DNA of 37,347 nt from Bryobacterales bacterium (lineage in GTDB: Bacteria > Acidobacteriota > Terriglobia > Bryobacterales > Bryobacteraceae). The notes under the pieces are model-generated. The model had not been told where the DNA came from and searched no databases. It was given only the letters and a program-made list of their open reading frames with translations. The stretch spans positions 1 to 37,347 of the forward strand of contig JAIXKK010000083.1 in NCBI GenBank assembly GCA_026954325.1. Direction: 5' to 3'. Below, one piece after another: positions 8,697 to 16,986 of the stretch; position 1 is the first letter of the stretch, and the number at the start of each line of letters is the position of its first letter. The position numbers and the translations under genes were made by a program.

Positions 8697-8699
8697 GAT
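8694..8699 (+). promoter_or_regulatory. Candidate -10 box (TAAGAT) for a leaderless dipeptidase mRNA
   Basis: TAAGAT overlaps the dinB stop codon and lies exactly six bases before the ATG at 8706. No purine-rich ribosome site precedes that ATG. This is the same spacing seen before hicB (TAGAAT) and before the first AIM24 gene (TATAAT). Four of six bases match the consensus, so the evidence is the repeated spacing and not the box alone. Confidence 0.3.
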
Positions 8700-8705
8700 T
8701 CACGA

Positions 8706-9839
8706 ATGAACCGGTTCCTTGCCCTTGCCTTGCTTCTTTGCTCCTCCCGCCCCGCCCTGCCTCAAACGCGAAAGTACACCGATGCCGAAGTGGAAAAGAT
8801 CCACCGCTCGCTCCTCCTCATCGACACGCACAATGACATCACCAGCAAGACGGTTCAAGGCTTCGACATCGCCTCGCACGGCGCCACAACCCACACCGAT
8901 CTGGCGCGCCTCCGTGAAGGCAACGTGGGCGCGGTATTCTTCGCCGTGTACGTCGCCGCAAGCTACGTGAACGGCAACCGGTCCGCCCACCGCACTCTCG
9001 AAATGATCGACACGGTGAAGCATGACATCGTGGCAAGGCGCCCGGACAGCTTCGAACTCGCAACCACGGCCGCCGGCATCGAGGCCGCCCACCGCCGCGG
9101 AAAAATCGCCGCGCTCATGGGCCTCGAAGGCGGCCACGGCATCGAGGACAGCTTGCGCCTCCTGCGCGATTACTACGGCCTCGGCGTCCGCTACATGACG
9201 CTGACCCACGCCAACACCAACAACTGGGCGGATTCCTCCGGCGATAAACCCAAACATGACGGTCTCACCGATTTCGGCAAACAGGTCGTGCGCGAAATGA
9301 ACCGCATCGGCATGATGGTCGACATCTCCCACGTTTCCGACAAGACGTTTTGGGATGCCCTCGCCGCGAGCAAAGCTCCGGTGTTCGCCTCGCACAGTTC
9401 CTGCCGTGCGCTCTCCCCCCTTCCGCGCAACATGACCGATGAAATGATCCGCGCGCTCGCCAAAAAGCGTGGCGTCATCCAGATCAACTTCGGCTGCGAC
9501 TTCCTCTCGCGGAAAGCGGCGGACGAGAGCCCGCTTCTCCACCCGCTCGCAACCGCGGCGGCAAGGAAGTCTCAGGTCCGGGCCTCGCTCAGCGACGTCG
9601 TGGCGCACATTGATCACGTCGTGAAGATCGCCGGAATCGACTACGTGGGAATCGGCAGCGATTTCGACGGCGTGGGCTGCACGCCCGCCGGCTTGGACGA
9701 TGTCTCGAAGTTCTCCAACCTCACCCGCGCCCTCCTCGAAAAGGGATACACGCCCCAGGACATCGGAAAGATCTACGGCGGCAACCTGCTCCGCGTCATG
9801 CGCGAAGTGGAACGCATCGCCGCCGAAAGCCGCCAATAA
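8706..9839 (+). CDS. Secreted membrane dipeptidase (peptidase family M19)
   Basis: Zinc dipeptidase of the renal dipeptidase family, acting outside the cytoplasm. The 377-residue product starts with a signal peptide (MNRFLALALLLCSSRPALPQ). Metal ligands: His42 and Asp44 in DTHND, the bridging Glu in GLEGGHGIEDS, and the His residues in DISHVSD and FASHSSCRAL. The conserved LTHANTNNWADSS and GIGSDFDGVG segments are also present. The fold is a TIM barrel. Substrates of the family include dipeptides and some D-amino-acid peptides; the substrate here is unknown. It starts 9 bp after dinB and converges on the Tat-signal gene, leaving 38 bp without an obvious terminator. Confidence 0.93.
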   Translation: MNRFLALALLLCSSRPALPQTRKYTDAEVEKIHRSLLLIDTHNDITSKTVQGFDIASHGATTHTDLARLREGNVGAVFFAVYVAASYVNGNRSAHRTLEMIDTVKHDIVARRPDSFELATTAAGIEAAHRRGKIAALMGLEGGHGIEDSLRLLRDYYGLGVRYMTLTHANTNNWADSSGDKPKHDGLTDFGKQVVREMNRIGMMVDISHVSDKTFWDALAASKAPVFASHSSCRALSPLPRNMTDEMIRALAKKRGVIQINFGCDFLSRKAADESPLLHPLATAAARKSQVRASLSDVVAHIDHVVKIAGIDYVGIGSDFDGVGCTPAGLDDVSKFSNLTRALLEKGYTPQDIGKIYGGNLLRVMREVERIAAESRQ

Positions 9840-9877
9840 CGCACGGCAGAGCAAGATGAGATAGGCCGCCTGGCCCC

Positions 9878-11101
9878 TCACACCCGGATGCGATCATACG
9901 GCGGCAGCGGACCCCGCATGAATCGCGATTCCCTCTGCGCGCGGTAGCGTACATCGAGATGCGGCGTTTCGAACTTCCGCCCCTTTTCATACGACGAGTT
10001 CATCAACGCTTCGATAATCCCCGTCGAAAGCAGCGTCCGTTCCGGAGGATAAAACTCCCTGCCTTGGCGGATCGTCTGCTCCACCCAATGGCTGAGGCCG
10101 TTGCCGTGGCTCCACGGGCGCCCCCACTGCGTCAGGAAACAGCATGTCACCGGCTCTCGCCGCCCCTCGATTTCCGCCGCGAACCCGGCCTGCTCCGTTG
10201 CCCCCGTCACCAGGTAGATCACACCCTCCAGCCCGCTTCGATAGCCGATCAGAAACAGGATCGGCTGCTTCACGCTATCCTCCAGACGCCCGCGCTTCAA
10301 CGTATCGTCGTTGCGCATCGACTCCTCCAGCAGATTCCGCGCCCACGGATTCGCCGCGCTCCATTTCCATACCTCATCCCCTTCCAGACACCGCACCCAA
10401 TCCACGCCCGTCTCTCCCCCCTTGCGCCGCTCCACCATGGCCTGAAAGACCTCCACCCCGTGATACCCATAGGCCTCTTTTCCCCCATAAAAATAGCCCA
10501 CGGCGCGCTTCACCGGCGCTTCCAACTCCAACTCCAGCACCGGACGCCGCCACGTCAACGTCAGCGAAGTCCCCGCAATCAACGGAAATTTCAACTCTCG
10601 CGACCACTCGAACATCTGCTTCGCCTTCTTCCATTCCGTGGAAAAATGCTTGTCTACGAACATCGGTAAAGCCCGCCCCGTCTCGCGATACGCCGCCACA
10701 ATCTGCTCCATCAACTCGTAGCGCGGATACAGTTTCTGCCCCTTCTCGTTCGTCGGATAATCCCCATGCTCGCCGATCAGCACCACGCCTTGAATGCCGG
10801 GGACGATCGCCTCGCGTACCGAAGGCTTCAGCGGAATGCCGTGTTTGGCCGCCTCGGAACGCCCGATGTCGTTCGCCGGCGCTTGCGCCAGGTACATCGC
10901 CGCAATCTCCAGTTCCGACTGGTGCGGTTTGCCCTCCCAGTAGAAGCCGCGCAGCATGTTGCCGATGAACACGTCAGCGTGCGAATTGCGGTAGTAGGCC
11001 GTGACGATGGCGGCAATCTTCGACGCGCGGGATTGGGCAAGCGCCGCGGCGCCGCCCGATGCGGCAACGCCCGATGCGATAAGAAAGGACCGGCGGTTCA
11101 T
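9878..11101 (-). CDS. Tat-exported protein of unknown function
   Basis: A 407-residue protein with a clear twin-arginine signal (MNRRSFLIASGVAASGG), so it is probably folded, and perhaps loaded with a cofactor, before export. I do not recognise a characterised family. Conserved-looking segments are IVTAYYRNSHADVFIGNMLRG, GVVLIGEHGDYP followed by KLYPRYELMEQI, MFVDKHFSTEW, and YGYHGVEVFQAMVERRKGG. They recall an uncharacterised group often found in Planctomycetes and Acidobacteria, which is family memory and not a search. The His, Glu and Asp residues in these blocks could bind metal. Its ATG is only 23 bp from the divergent GTG of the zinc-ribbon/AIM24 gene. Confidence 0.75.
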   Translation of the reverse strand: MNRRSFLIASGVAASGGAAALAQSRASKIAAIVTAYYRNSHADVFIGNMLRGFYWEGKPHQSELEIAAMYLAQAPANDIGRSEAAKHGIPLKPSVREAIVPGIQGVVLIGEHGDYPTNEKGQKLYPRYELMEQIVAAYRETGRALPMFVDKHFSTEWKKAKQMFEWSRELKFPLIAGTSLTLTWRRPVLELELEAPVKRAVGYFYGGKEAYGYHGVEVFQAMVERRKGGETGVDWVRCLEGDEVWKWSAANPWARNLLEESMRNDDTLKRGRLEDSVKQPILFLIGYRSGLEGVIYLVTGATEQAGFAAEIEGRREPVTCCFLTQWGRPWSHGNGLSHWVEQTIRQGREFYPPERTLLSTGIIEALMNSSYEKGRKFETPHLDVRYRAQRESRFMRGPLPPYDRIRV

Positions 11102-11124
11102 ACTTACTAAGATATAATCCGGTT
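11102..11124. promoter_or_regulatory. 23-bp divergent start region with overlapping -10 boxes
   Basis: Two start codons point away from each other across 23 bp: ATG at 11101 (minus) and GTG at 11125 (plus). A perfect TATAAT on the plus strand at 11113-11118 lies six bases before the GTG. On the minus strand TATCTT or TATATC lies 7-9 bases before the ATG. There is no room for leaders with ribosome sites, so both messages are probably leaderless, and each upstream promoter element must lie in the coding sequence of the other gene. Confidence 0.5.
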
Positions 11125-11943
11125 GTGGCCGGCGCTGAGTCCTTCGAACGCATTCAATGCCAGTGGTGCCAGAGCATGAATGAGAAGGCCGCGCTCGCCT
11201 GTCGCGCCTGCGGCGCTCCCCTCGACATCCGCAACCTCGTCAGTGAATCCGGCTGGCGCGAAGCTCCCCGCATTCGCGACATGACCGAAATTCAGTTCAG
11301 TTCCAGCACCTGCCAGGTCGAAGGCGAAATCGTCCCCGCCGCGGAAATCAACCTCGGCCCCGGCGATTCGGTCTTCTTCGAACATCACGTCATGCTGTGG
11401 AAGGAAGAGCGCATCGCCATGTCGTTGATGCCGCTTCCCGGCGGCCTGAATCGCGCGTTCGCCGGTATGCCGTTTCTCATCAGCGCCGCCACCGGACCCG
11501 GCCGCATCGCCTTCTCCCGCGACGCTACCGGCGAATTGATCGTCCTCCCCCTCCATCCCGGCATGGAACTGGATGCCCGCGAGCACGCCTTCCTCCTCTC
11601 CTCTCACCAGATCAGTTACTCCTTCGTCCGCATCAAAGGCCTCTCCAATATCCTCTTCGGAGGTCAGGGCATGTACATGGACCGCTTCGTCACCACCGGC
11701 GCCCCCGGATTGCTCATCCTCCACGGCTACGGCAATGTCTTCGAACGCCGCCTCGCCGCCGGAGAAAGCATCCTCGTCGAGCCCGGCGCGTTTCTCTATA
11801 AGGATTCCTCCGTCACCATGAACGTCGAGTTCCAAAGGCTCGGCGCCGGATTCTTCGGCGGCACGAACATGAGCCTCGCCAGAATGACCGGCCCCGGCCG
11901 CGTCGGCATTCAGTCCATGTACGTTCATCACCACACCGAGTAG
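11125..11943 (+). CDS. Zinc-ribbon AIM24-family protein, first of a tandem pair
   Basis: A 272-residue protein with an N-terminal zinc ribbon (Cys12, Cys15, Cys26, Cys29) joined to an AIM24/TIGR00266-type beta-sandwich domain (about 45-265). Recognisable segments are STCQVEGEIVPAAEINLGPGDSVFF, GPGRIAFSRDATGELIVL, MYMDRFVTTGAPGLLILHGYGN and GPGRVGIQSM. The bacterial family has no agreed function. The GTG at 11125 was chosen because the first ATG (11176) would cut into the zinc ribbon; a TATAAT six bases upstream suggests a leaderless message. It is followed after 5 bp by a paralogue with two ribbons. No signal peptide or membrane segment is visible, so the protein is probably cytoplasmic. Confidence 0.85.
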   Translation: MAGAESFERIQCQWCQSMNEKAALACRACGAPLDIRNLVSESGWREAPRIRDMTEIQFSSSTCQVEGEIVPAAEINLGPGDSVFFEHHVMLWKEERIAMSLMPLPGGLNRAFAGMPFLISAATGPGRIAFSRDATGELIVLPLHPGMELDAREHAFLLSSHQISYSFVRIKGLSNILFGGQGMYMDRFVTTGAPGLLILHGYGNVFERRLAAGESILVEPGAFLYKDSSVTMNVEFQRLGAGFFGGTNMSLARMTGPGRVGIQSMYVHHHTE

Positions 11944-11948
11944 CCGCC

Positions 11949-12938
11949 ATGTTTTGCACTGACTGCGGCGCTCCCGCCCTCGAAGACCAGAACTTCTGCC
12001 GCAACTGCGGTCATCCGCTGAAACGGACCCATCCACCCGCCCCCGCCCCGCCGCCTCCCGCGAATCGCAACCGCTGCAATTGGTGTGGATCCGAAGTCGC
12101 CTCTTCTCAGCCCTCCTGTCCCCGCTGCGGAGCCACGCTCCGGCAACCCGCGGCCGCCGCCGCAAGCGGATGGATCCAAGTGCCCGCCCGCAAGGATATG
12201 ACGAAGCTCCAGGTGGGCAATTCCACCTGCCAGATCGAAGGCCTCTATGTTCCGGTCGCCGGCATGAACCTCGCCGCCGGCGACAGCGTCTACTTCGCCC
12301 ACCATGTCCTTCTGTGGAAAGACCCCCAGGTGAACATCACCGCCATGTCGCTCTCAGGCGCCTGGAAACGTGTGTTTGCCGGACTGCCCCTCATCATGAC
12401 CCAGGCAGAAGGCCCGGGCCACATCGCCTTCTCCAAAGACGCGCCGGGAGAACTCATCCCCGTGGCCCTGCAGCCCGGCCAATCCATCGATGTCCGTGAA
12501 CACATGCTGCTCACCGCCACGTCCAACGTCGCTTACGATTGGTTTCAGACGGGCATCTGGTTCGACACCAAAGACGGCGACGATACGGAAACCCATTACC
12601 CCCTCGGCCGCTTCATGGACCGCTTCACGTCGCCGGCATCTCCTGGTTTGGTATTGCTCCACGCCGCCGGCAACGTCTTCGTTCGCGCCCTGGCCCCGGG
12701 TGAAACCATTCTCATCAAGCCCACCGCGCTCGTATTCAAAGATCCTACCGTCCAGATGCATCTCCATTTCGAGCAGCCCGGATCCCTCTTCACCTCGTGG
12801 CGCTACTGGAGCAACCGCTACCTCTGGCTGCGCCTCTTCGGGCCCGGCCGTGTCGCCATCCAGTCCGTCTTTGACCGCGTCGAGGGAGAGGAGCGCAACA
12901 TGACGCGCTGGTCCAACGCCACAACCACCCGCTGGTAG
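11949..12938 (+). CDS. Double zinc-ribbon AIM24-family protein, second of a tandem pair
   Basis: A 329-residue paralogue of the preceding protein. It has two zinc ribbons (Cys3, Cys6, Cys17, Cys20, and Cys43, Cys46, Cys57, Cys60) separated by a Pro/Ala linker (HPPAPAPPPPANRN), then the AIM24 domain (from about 75). Shared landmarks with the first copy are STCQ(I/V)EG, GDSV(Y/F)F, FAG(L/M)P, GPG(H/R)IAFS, GRFMDRF/MYMDRF, and FGPGRVAIQSV. It carries extra loops (WFDTKDGDDTETHYPLG and LFTSWRYWSNRYLWLRL) that the first copy lacks. The pair arose by duplication, judging from sequence and adjacency. A role as oligomeric cytoplasmic adaptors is speculative. Confidence 0.85.
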   Translation: MFCTDCGAPALEDQNFCRNCGHPLKRTHPPAPAPPPPANRNRCNWCGSEVASSQPSCPRCGATLRQPAAAAASGWIQVPARKDMTKLQVGNSTCQIEGLYVPVAGMNLAAGDSVYFAHHVLLWKDPQVNITAMSLSGAWKRVFAGLPLIMTQAEGPGHIAFSKDAPGELIPVALQPGQSIDVREHMLLTATSNVAYDWFQTGIWFDTKDGDDTETHYPLGRFMDRFTSPASPGLVLLHAAGNVFVRALAPGETILIKPTALVFKDPTVQMHLHFEQPGSLFTSWRYWSNRYLWLRLFGPGRVAIQSVFDRVEGEERNMTRWSNATTTRW

Positions 12939-12942
12939 CGCC

Positions 12943-12948
12943 TATAAT
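12943..12948 (+). promoter_or_regulatory. Candidate -10 box (TATAAT)
   Basis: A perfect TATAAT lies between the second AIM24 gene and the small gene at 12975. It is followed by a plausible ribosome site (GGAG at 12963-12966), which would give a leader of about 20 bases. No clear -35 is seen at 17 bp spacing. Confidence 0.4.
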
Positions 12949-12974
12949 CACTGGAGTATCCCGGAGTAGCAACC

Positions 12975-13352
12975 ATGTCGATCGAGGCAGTACTGATGAA
13001 GGCTGGTAATCTGCGCCGGCTGTGCGAGGCGGCTCTCGATGACGGAGCGGTGCTCACCGTCGAGCCCTACGCCATCTTCACAGCCCAAACAAAACGGCGT
13101 CACTTCCTGTGGTTTCAGGTCTCATCCTCGAAACCCGCCGAAAATGCCGGCTGGCGGCAGCCCGAGGCGGCTTCCGTAAAATCCGTCAAGATTCGCGGGG
13201 AGTCTTTCCGCCCGCGGCCGGAATACGATCCCTTCGATCGCGAAAAGCTGCCCGTGGTTCATTACGCCGCGCCCACCCACGACGGGCGTCAGCGTTGGAT
13301 GGACGCGCGCTCGGATGGCGACAAACAAACACTCAAAGCCGGCTCCTCGTAA
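12975..13352 (+). CDS. Conserved-looking protein of unknown function (125 aa)
   Basis: A small soluble protein that I do not recognise. The N-terminal half (LRRLCEAALDDGAVLTVEPYAIFTAQTKRRHFLWFQVSS) reads like a compact mixed alpha/beta domain with alternating hydrophobic strands. The C-terminal half is charged, with many Arg and Pro residues (FRPRPEYDPFDREKLP), and may be disordered. It has a reasonable ribosome site (GGAG, 8 bases before the ATG) and its own candidate -10 box, and its codon use matches its neighbours. It ends 16 bp before the permease start. Co-transcription with the permease is likely, but a shared function is not shown. Confidence 0.65.
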   Translation: MSIEAVLMKAGNLRRLCEAALDDGAVLTVEPYAIFTAQTKRRHFLWFQVSSSKPAENAGWRQPEAASVKSVKIRGESFRPRPEYDPFDREKLPVVHYAAPTHDGRQRWMDARSDGDKQTLKAGSS

Positions 13353-13368
13353 ACTCCCCGGACTTTTC

Positions 13369-14802
13369 ATGACACAAGCCACACCCACCGAAACGGCCGC
13401 CGCCAGACCGCAACTGGTTCGCGGATTGACCTTCGTCAGCACCACCGCCCTCGTCATCGGTTCCATCATCGGCACCGGCATCTTCTTCAAAGCGGCCGTC
13501 ATGTCCCAGCAGGTGGGCTCCCCCATGCTCGTCCTGGCCGCATGGGTCGCCGCGGGCCTTCTCTCGCTCGCCGGCGCGCTCACCTACGCTGAGTTGGGCG
13601 GAATGATGCCCTATGCCGGCGGCGAATACCTGTACGTCCGCACCGCGTACGGGGATGTTGCCGGCTTTCTCAACGGCTGGATGCGGTGCGTCGTCGCCGC
13701 CGGCGGAATGTCGGCGCTCGGCGTCGGATTCGCCACTTTCCTCTCCGCCGTCATCCCCATGCCACAGGTATGGGTGCACCACACCCTTCACCTGCTCGGC
13801 CGCGAAATCCAATGGCAGTTCGGCATGAAAGAGGTGGTGGCCGTGGCCGTCATTCTGCTGCTCGGCGGGCTCAATTGCGCCGGCATCGCCTTCAGCGGCA
13901 ATTTGCAGTCTCTGCTCACCGCCGGCAAGATCCTCGGCATCGGCATCATCGTCCTGGGCGCGTTCCTGTTCTCCGGCGGCGGATCGCCCGAGCACTTCCG
14001 CCCCCCCTCGGCGCCCCAATGGACCGGAATCCAGGCCTTCGGCGCAGCCATGCTATCCGCTCTGTGGGCCTACGACGGCTGGACCTACATGCCCATGGTC
14101 GCCGGCGAGGTCAAGGACCCCGAACGCAACCTGCCCCGCAGCCTCATCCTCGGCGTGGTGGTAGTGCTGGCGCTGTACGGCCTGGCGAATGTGGCCTACT
14201 TCTGGGCGCTCCCCTTCCACGAAATCCTTACCGCGAATTCCACCGCCCACCGTGACGCGCTCCCTGTGGCCGCGAAAGCAGCCGGCACGTTCCTCGGCTC
14301 GCACGGCCCCGCCATCATGTCCTTCCTCTTCATGCTCTCGGTGGCCGGCGCCCTCAACGCCGTCATCCTTTCCACCGCGCGTATCCCCTTCACCATGGCT
14401 CACGACAGCCTGTTGCCGCCGAAATTGGGCCACCTTCATCCCCGCTCGCTCGTTCCTGTTTGGGCCATCATCGCCATCTCTGTCTGGGCCGGCATCCTCG
14501 CCCTCTCCGGCACCTTCGATCAGTTGACCGACATGTCGATGTTCGCTTCCTGGGCCTTCTATGCCCTCGCCGCCTCGTCAGTGTTCGTCTTGCGCAAGCG
14601 CGCCCCCGATGCGCCCCGGCCCTACAAAGCCTGGGGCTATCCCGTCGTCCCCGCCCTTTTTGTCCTCACCGCGGCGTGGCTCCTCGTCAACAGCCTCCAG
14701 ACCATCCCCGTCGAGTCCGTCATGGGAATCGTCCTCATCCTCCTCGGCCTGCCCGTGTATTTCTTCTACAAGAGCAAAGCGGCCGGCGCTCCGCGAGCGT
14801 AA
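13369..14802 (+). CDS. APC-superfamily amino acid permease
   Basis: Inner-membrane transporter of about 477 residues with about 12 membrane segments. The first helix holds the unwound substrate/ion motif IGSIIGTGIFF. The conserved TYAELGGMMPYAGGEYLYVRTAYGD follows, and YDGWTYMPMVAGEVKDPERNLPRS is typical of the APC/LAT-type families (amino acid/polyamine/organocation). The start at 13369 (MTQATPTETAAARPQL) gives a normal cytoplasmic N-terminus; the in-frame ATG at 13315 would overlap the previous gene. The substrate cannot be read from the sequence. It converges on the hydrolase gene with a single base between the stop codons (14802 and 14804), so any terminator must lie inside coding sequence. 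Confidence 0.92.
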   Translation: MTQATPTETAAARPQLVRGLTFVSTTALVIGSIIGTGIFFKAAVMSQQVGSPMLVLAAWVAAGLLSLAGALTYAELGGMMPYAGGEYLYVRTAYGDVAGFLNGWMRCVVAAGGMSALGVGFATFLSAVIPMPQVWVHHTLHLLGREIQWQFGMKEVVAVAVILLLGGLNCAGIAFSGNLQSLLTAGKILGIGIIVLGAFLFSGGGSPEHFRPPSAPQWTGIQAFGAAMLSALWAYDGWTYMPMVAGEVKDPERNLPRSLILGVVVVLALYGLANVAYFWALPFHEILTANSTAHRDALPVAAKAAGTFLGSHGPAIMSFLFMLSVAGALNAVILSTARIPFTMAHDSLLPPKLGHLHPRSLVPVWAIIAISVWAGILALSGTFDQLTDMSMFASWAFYALAASSVFVLRKRAPDAPRPYKAWGYPVVPALFVLTAAWLLVNSLQTIPVESVMGIVLILLGLPVYFFYKSKAAGAPRA

Positions 14803-14803
14803 A

Positions 14804-16837
14804 CTACCGGAAAAACTCCGCCATGGAGGGACCATCCCCCTCCCCGACATAACGGTACCGGTACGCCGGACCGCGAAACACCACCTGATTCATCCAATTC
14901 GCCGGATCGGTCCAAAAGATCCGGCGCTCCCCCGCCGCATCCACCAGGTCCCGCAAATCCCAGTGCCGAGCAAACCCGGGAATCATCGCGTCGAACAGGT
15001 AGCCCGTCATCGGATGGCTCATCCCCTCGCCGAAACTCCACGGCGTTCGATCCAGCCAGATCTTCTTGAAACGCGCATCCATCGCCGCCGCCAGCAGCAG
15101 CCAGAATCCCTTCACCCCCCGCGCGTACCCGCGAATCGAATCCGCCTCCACCTCCGGCCGTGCCGCCAGCACATCCACCGCCGCCAGAATGTCGTGCGCC
15201 CGCGATGCCGCCAGATTAAGCCCCACAAGGTCAAACCGCTCGTTGAGCAGCCAGTTCCCCAGAAACGGGCGTCCGTCGCTTTGCCCAGGCGCATCGCGCG
15301 GCTCGAACTCGAGAACCACCCGTCCCGACCGCGCCATCGCTTCCGCAAGCCCCGCCGTCGACGGGCTTCGCGTCACATGCAGCGGCACCGGAAGCCGCTT
15401 GTCTTCCACCACCACCACGGCTTCTTTCCGCCCCTCCGCATTGGGCAGATAGAGCTTCCCGTGAACCGTGACGCCGGGTTCGGCTTCGAATTGAATCTGC
15501 TCGAGGCGATAATCCTTGCCGGCAGTCCGCTCCATCGTAATCACCCGCGGAACACCGCCGCGCGAAGGAACACCCAGCGCGCGCAGCTCCGCGAGCAACT
15601 GTGCCTGCGAACGGCGCTCCTGCCTGTTGCGATACTCCTCCAGAATGATCTGATACAGCTTCCGGCTTCCCGGCTCGTCATCCACATGCCCGCTGGCCGT
15701 CACCTGAAGCTCATGGTTCGTATAGAGTTTCACTTCCTCATCCCGCTCATCGCCCTTCCCATCCTTCAGCCACCGGTTCATCCACCGGTAGATCTCCTCC
15801 CGCGACTCCTTCGGCGTTCCATGCGGACCCGGTCCCACAAAAAACCGGATCCTGTCCTCCGCGCCATAGAGCCCATACCATCGCTTCACTTCTTCATACA
15901 CCGGACGCGCCCCATCCGGCGTGAAATAATCACCGGTAGTCGCCAGCATCAGCCACGGCATCGGCGCGGGCAATTCGAAAAAATCCGCGATATCGAGGCC
16001 GCTCGAAAGGAAGGCGGGAAAGCTCATCTCGCTATCCGCCGTCGGGCCGGTGAACAATCTCCGGAAGGAGTTGATGAAACATCCCGGAGCCGCCGCCTTG
16101 ATCCGCGGATCAAACGCCCCCACGTAGGTGGCAATAGCCCCGCCGCCTGAACAACCCGTCACCCCGATGCGATCCCCATCCACATCCCGCCGCGAAACCA
16201 GATAATCCACGGCGCGCCTGGCATCGAAGATGAAGTACCGCGCCACGCTCTGCCCGATGAGAATGCTCCGCGCCCCCAACTCCAGATGCTCATTCCCCGC
16301 CCCACCCGACAGCGGCCGCCCCAGTTGCGGCAGGTACGTCTGCTCCCGCTCCCCCTGCCCGATCGGATCATAGGCGAACGCCACGTAACCCTTCTTCGCA
16401 AGGTTCGCGGCCAGCAACTGCATCTCCGGCTTCCCCTCCTGCGTATGCCCAATCGGCACAAGAATCCCCGGATACCGGCCTGCCTCCCTCGGCCTGTACA
16501 CATTCCCTGTCACGTAGAACCCGGGCAGGCTTTCGAAAATCACCTTCTCGATGACATAACCCTCGCCCTCAATCCGCCCCGTAACCCGCGCGCGCAACGG
16601 ACCCGTATAAGAAGGAAGCCCTCCAATCAGTTCGAGCATCTTCTTCCTAACCATCTCCCGCCGCCGGTCCGCATCCTTCACCGTGTGAATCGCCGCAATC
16701 GCCTTCTCGCGCTCGTCCAATTGGCCCTGCGCCCGGCGATTCAGCCACTCGAGCAGCGGATCAGCCGGCGGAGTCTGCGCGGAAACGGGAAAAAAAATAA
16801 CCAGTGCGAACGCAAGTCGCGAAGGGAGCCGGATCAT
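14804..16837 (-). CDS. Secreted acetylxylan-esterase-like alpha/beta hydrolase, 677 aa
   Basis: Exported hydrolase starting at the ATG at 16837 with a signal peptide (MIRLPSRLAFALVIFFPVSA). The reading frame is open much further upstream, but that part has no signal peptide and does not look coding. The N-terminal catalytic domain has LPGFYVTGNVYRP, a glycine-rich PIGHTQEGKPE stretch, and the nucleophile elbow VTGCSGGGAIATYVGAFDPRI, where Ser is the probable catalytic residue. DYFTPDGARPVYEEVKRWYGL and GPGPHG may supply the Asp and His. The C-terminal part (after about residue 400) resembles a second hydrolase-like domain, VHGKLYLPNAEG. Such proteins are common in soil acidobacteria that attack plant polysaccharides. 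The substrate is inference; it could equally be a peptidase-like hydrolase. Confidence 0.8.
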   Translation of the reverse strand: MIRLPSRLAFALVIFFPVSAQTPPADPLLEWLNRRAQGQLDEREKAIAAIHTVKDADRRREMVRKKMLELIGGLPSYTGPLRARVTGRIEGEGYVIEKVIFESLPGFYVTGNVYRPREAGRYPGILVPIGHTQEGKPEMQLLAANLAKKGYVAFAYDPIGQGEREQTYLPQLGRPLSGGAGNEHLELGARSILIGQSVARYFIFDARRAVDYLVSRRDVDGDRIGVTGCSGGGAIATYVGAFDPRIKAAAPGCFINSFRRLFTGPTADSEMSFPAFLSSGLDIADFFELPAPMPWLMLATTGDYFTPDGARPVYEEVKRWYGLYGAEDRIRFFVGPGPHGTPKESREEIYRWMNRWLKDGKGDERDEEVKLYTNHELQVTASGHVDDEPGSRKLYQIILEEYRNRQERRSQAQLLAELRALGVPSRGGVPRVITMERTAGKDYRLEQIQFEAEPGVTVHGKLYLPNAEGRKEAVVVVEDKRLPVPLHVTRSPSTAGLAEAMARSGRVVLEFEPRDAPGQSDGRPFLGNWLLNERFDLVGLNLAASRAHDILAAVDVLAARPEVEADSIRGYARGVKGFWLLLAAAMDARFKKIWLDRTPWSFGEGMSHPMTGYLFDAMIPGFARHWDLRDLVDAAGERRIFWTDPANWMNQVVFRGPAYRYRYVGEGDGPSMAEFFR

Positions 16838-16986
16838 GGAGACAATGATAAACCGCTTCCCCTGCCGGAGCCGGAGACAGCGAAGGCCGCCAATCAGACC
16901 CTCCGGGAAATCATGACGGGCCAGTCTGTTCGCGTTACCACCGATTCGATCGTGGGAGCCGGAGAAGATTGACGATGCCGCGAGTG

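Noticed and set aside
14561..16150. Plus-strand open frame of 529 codons across the permease end and the hydrolase
   Set aside because: The product is full of Arg, Pro and His with no domain. The region is explained by the permease on plus and a signal-peptide hydrolase on minus.
16838..16986. Possible replication origin at the skew switch
   Set aside because: The 149-bp gap has no TTATCCACA-type DnaA boxes, no AT-rich unwinding region, and no dnaA, dnaN or gyrase genes nearby.
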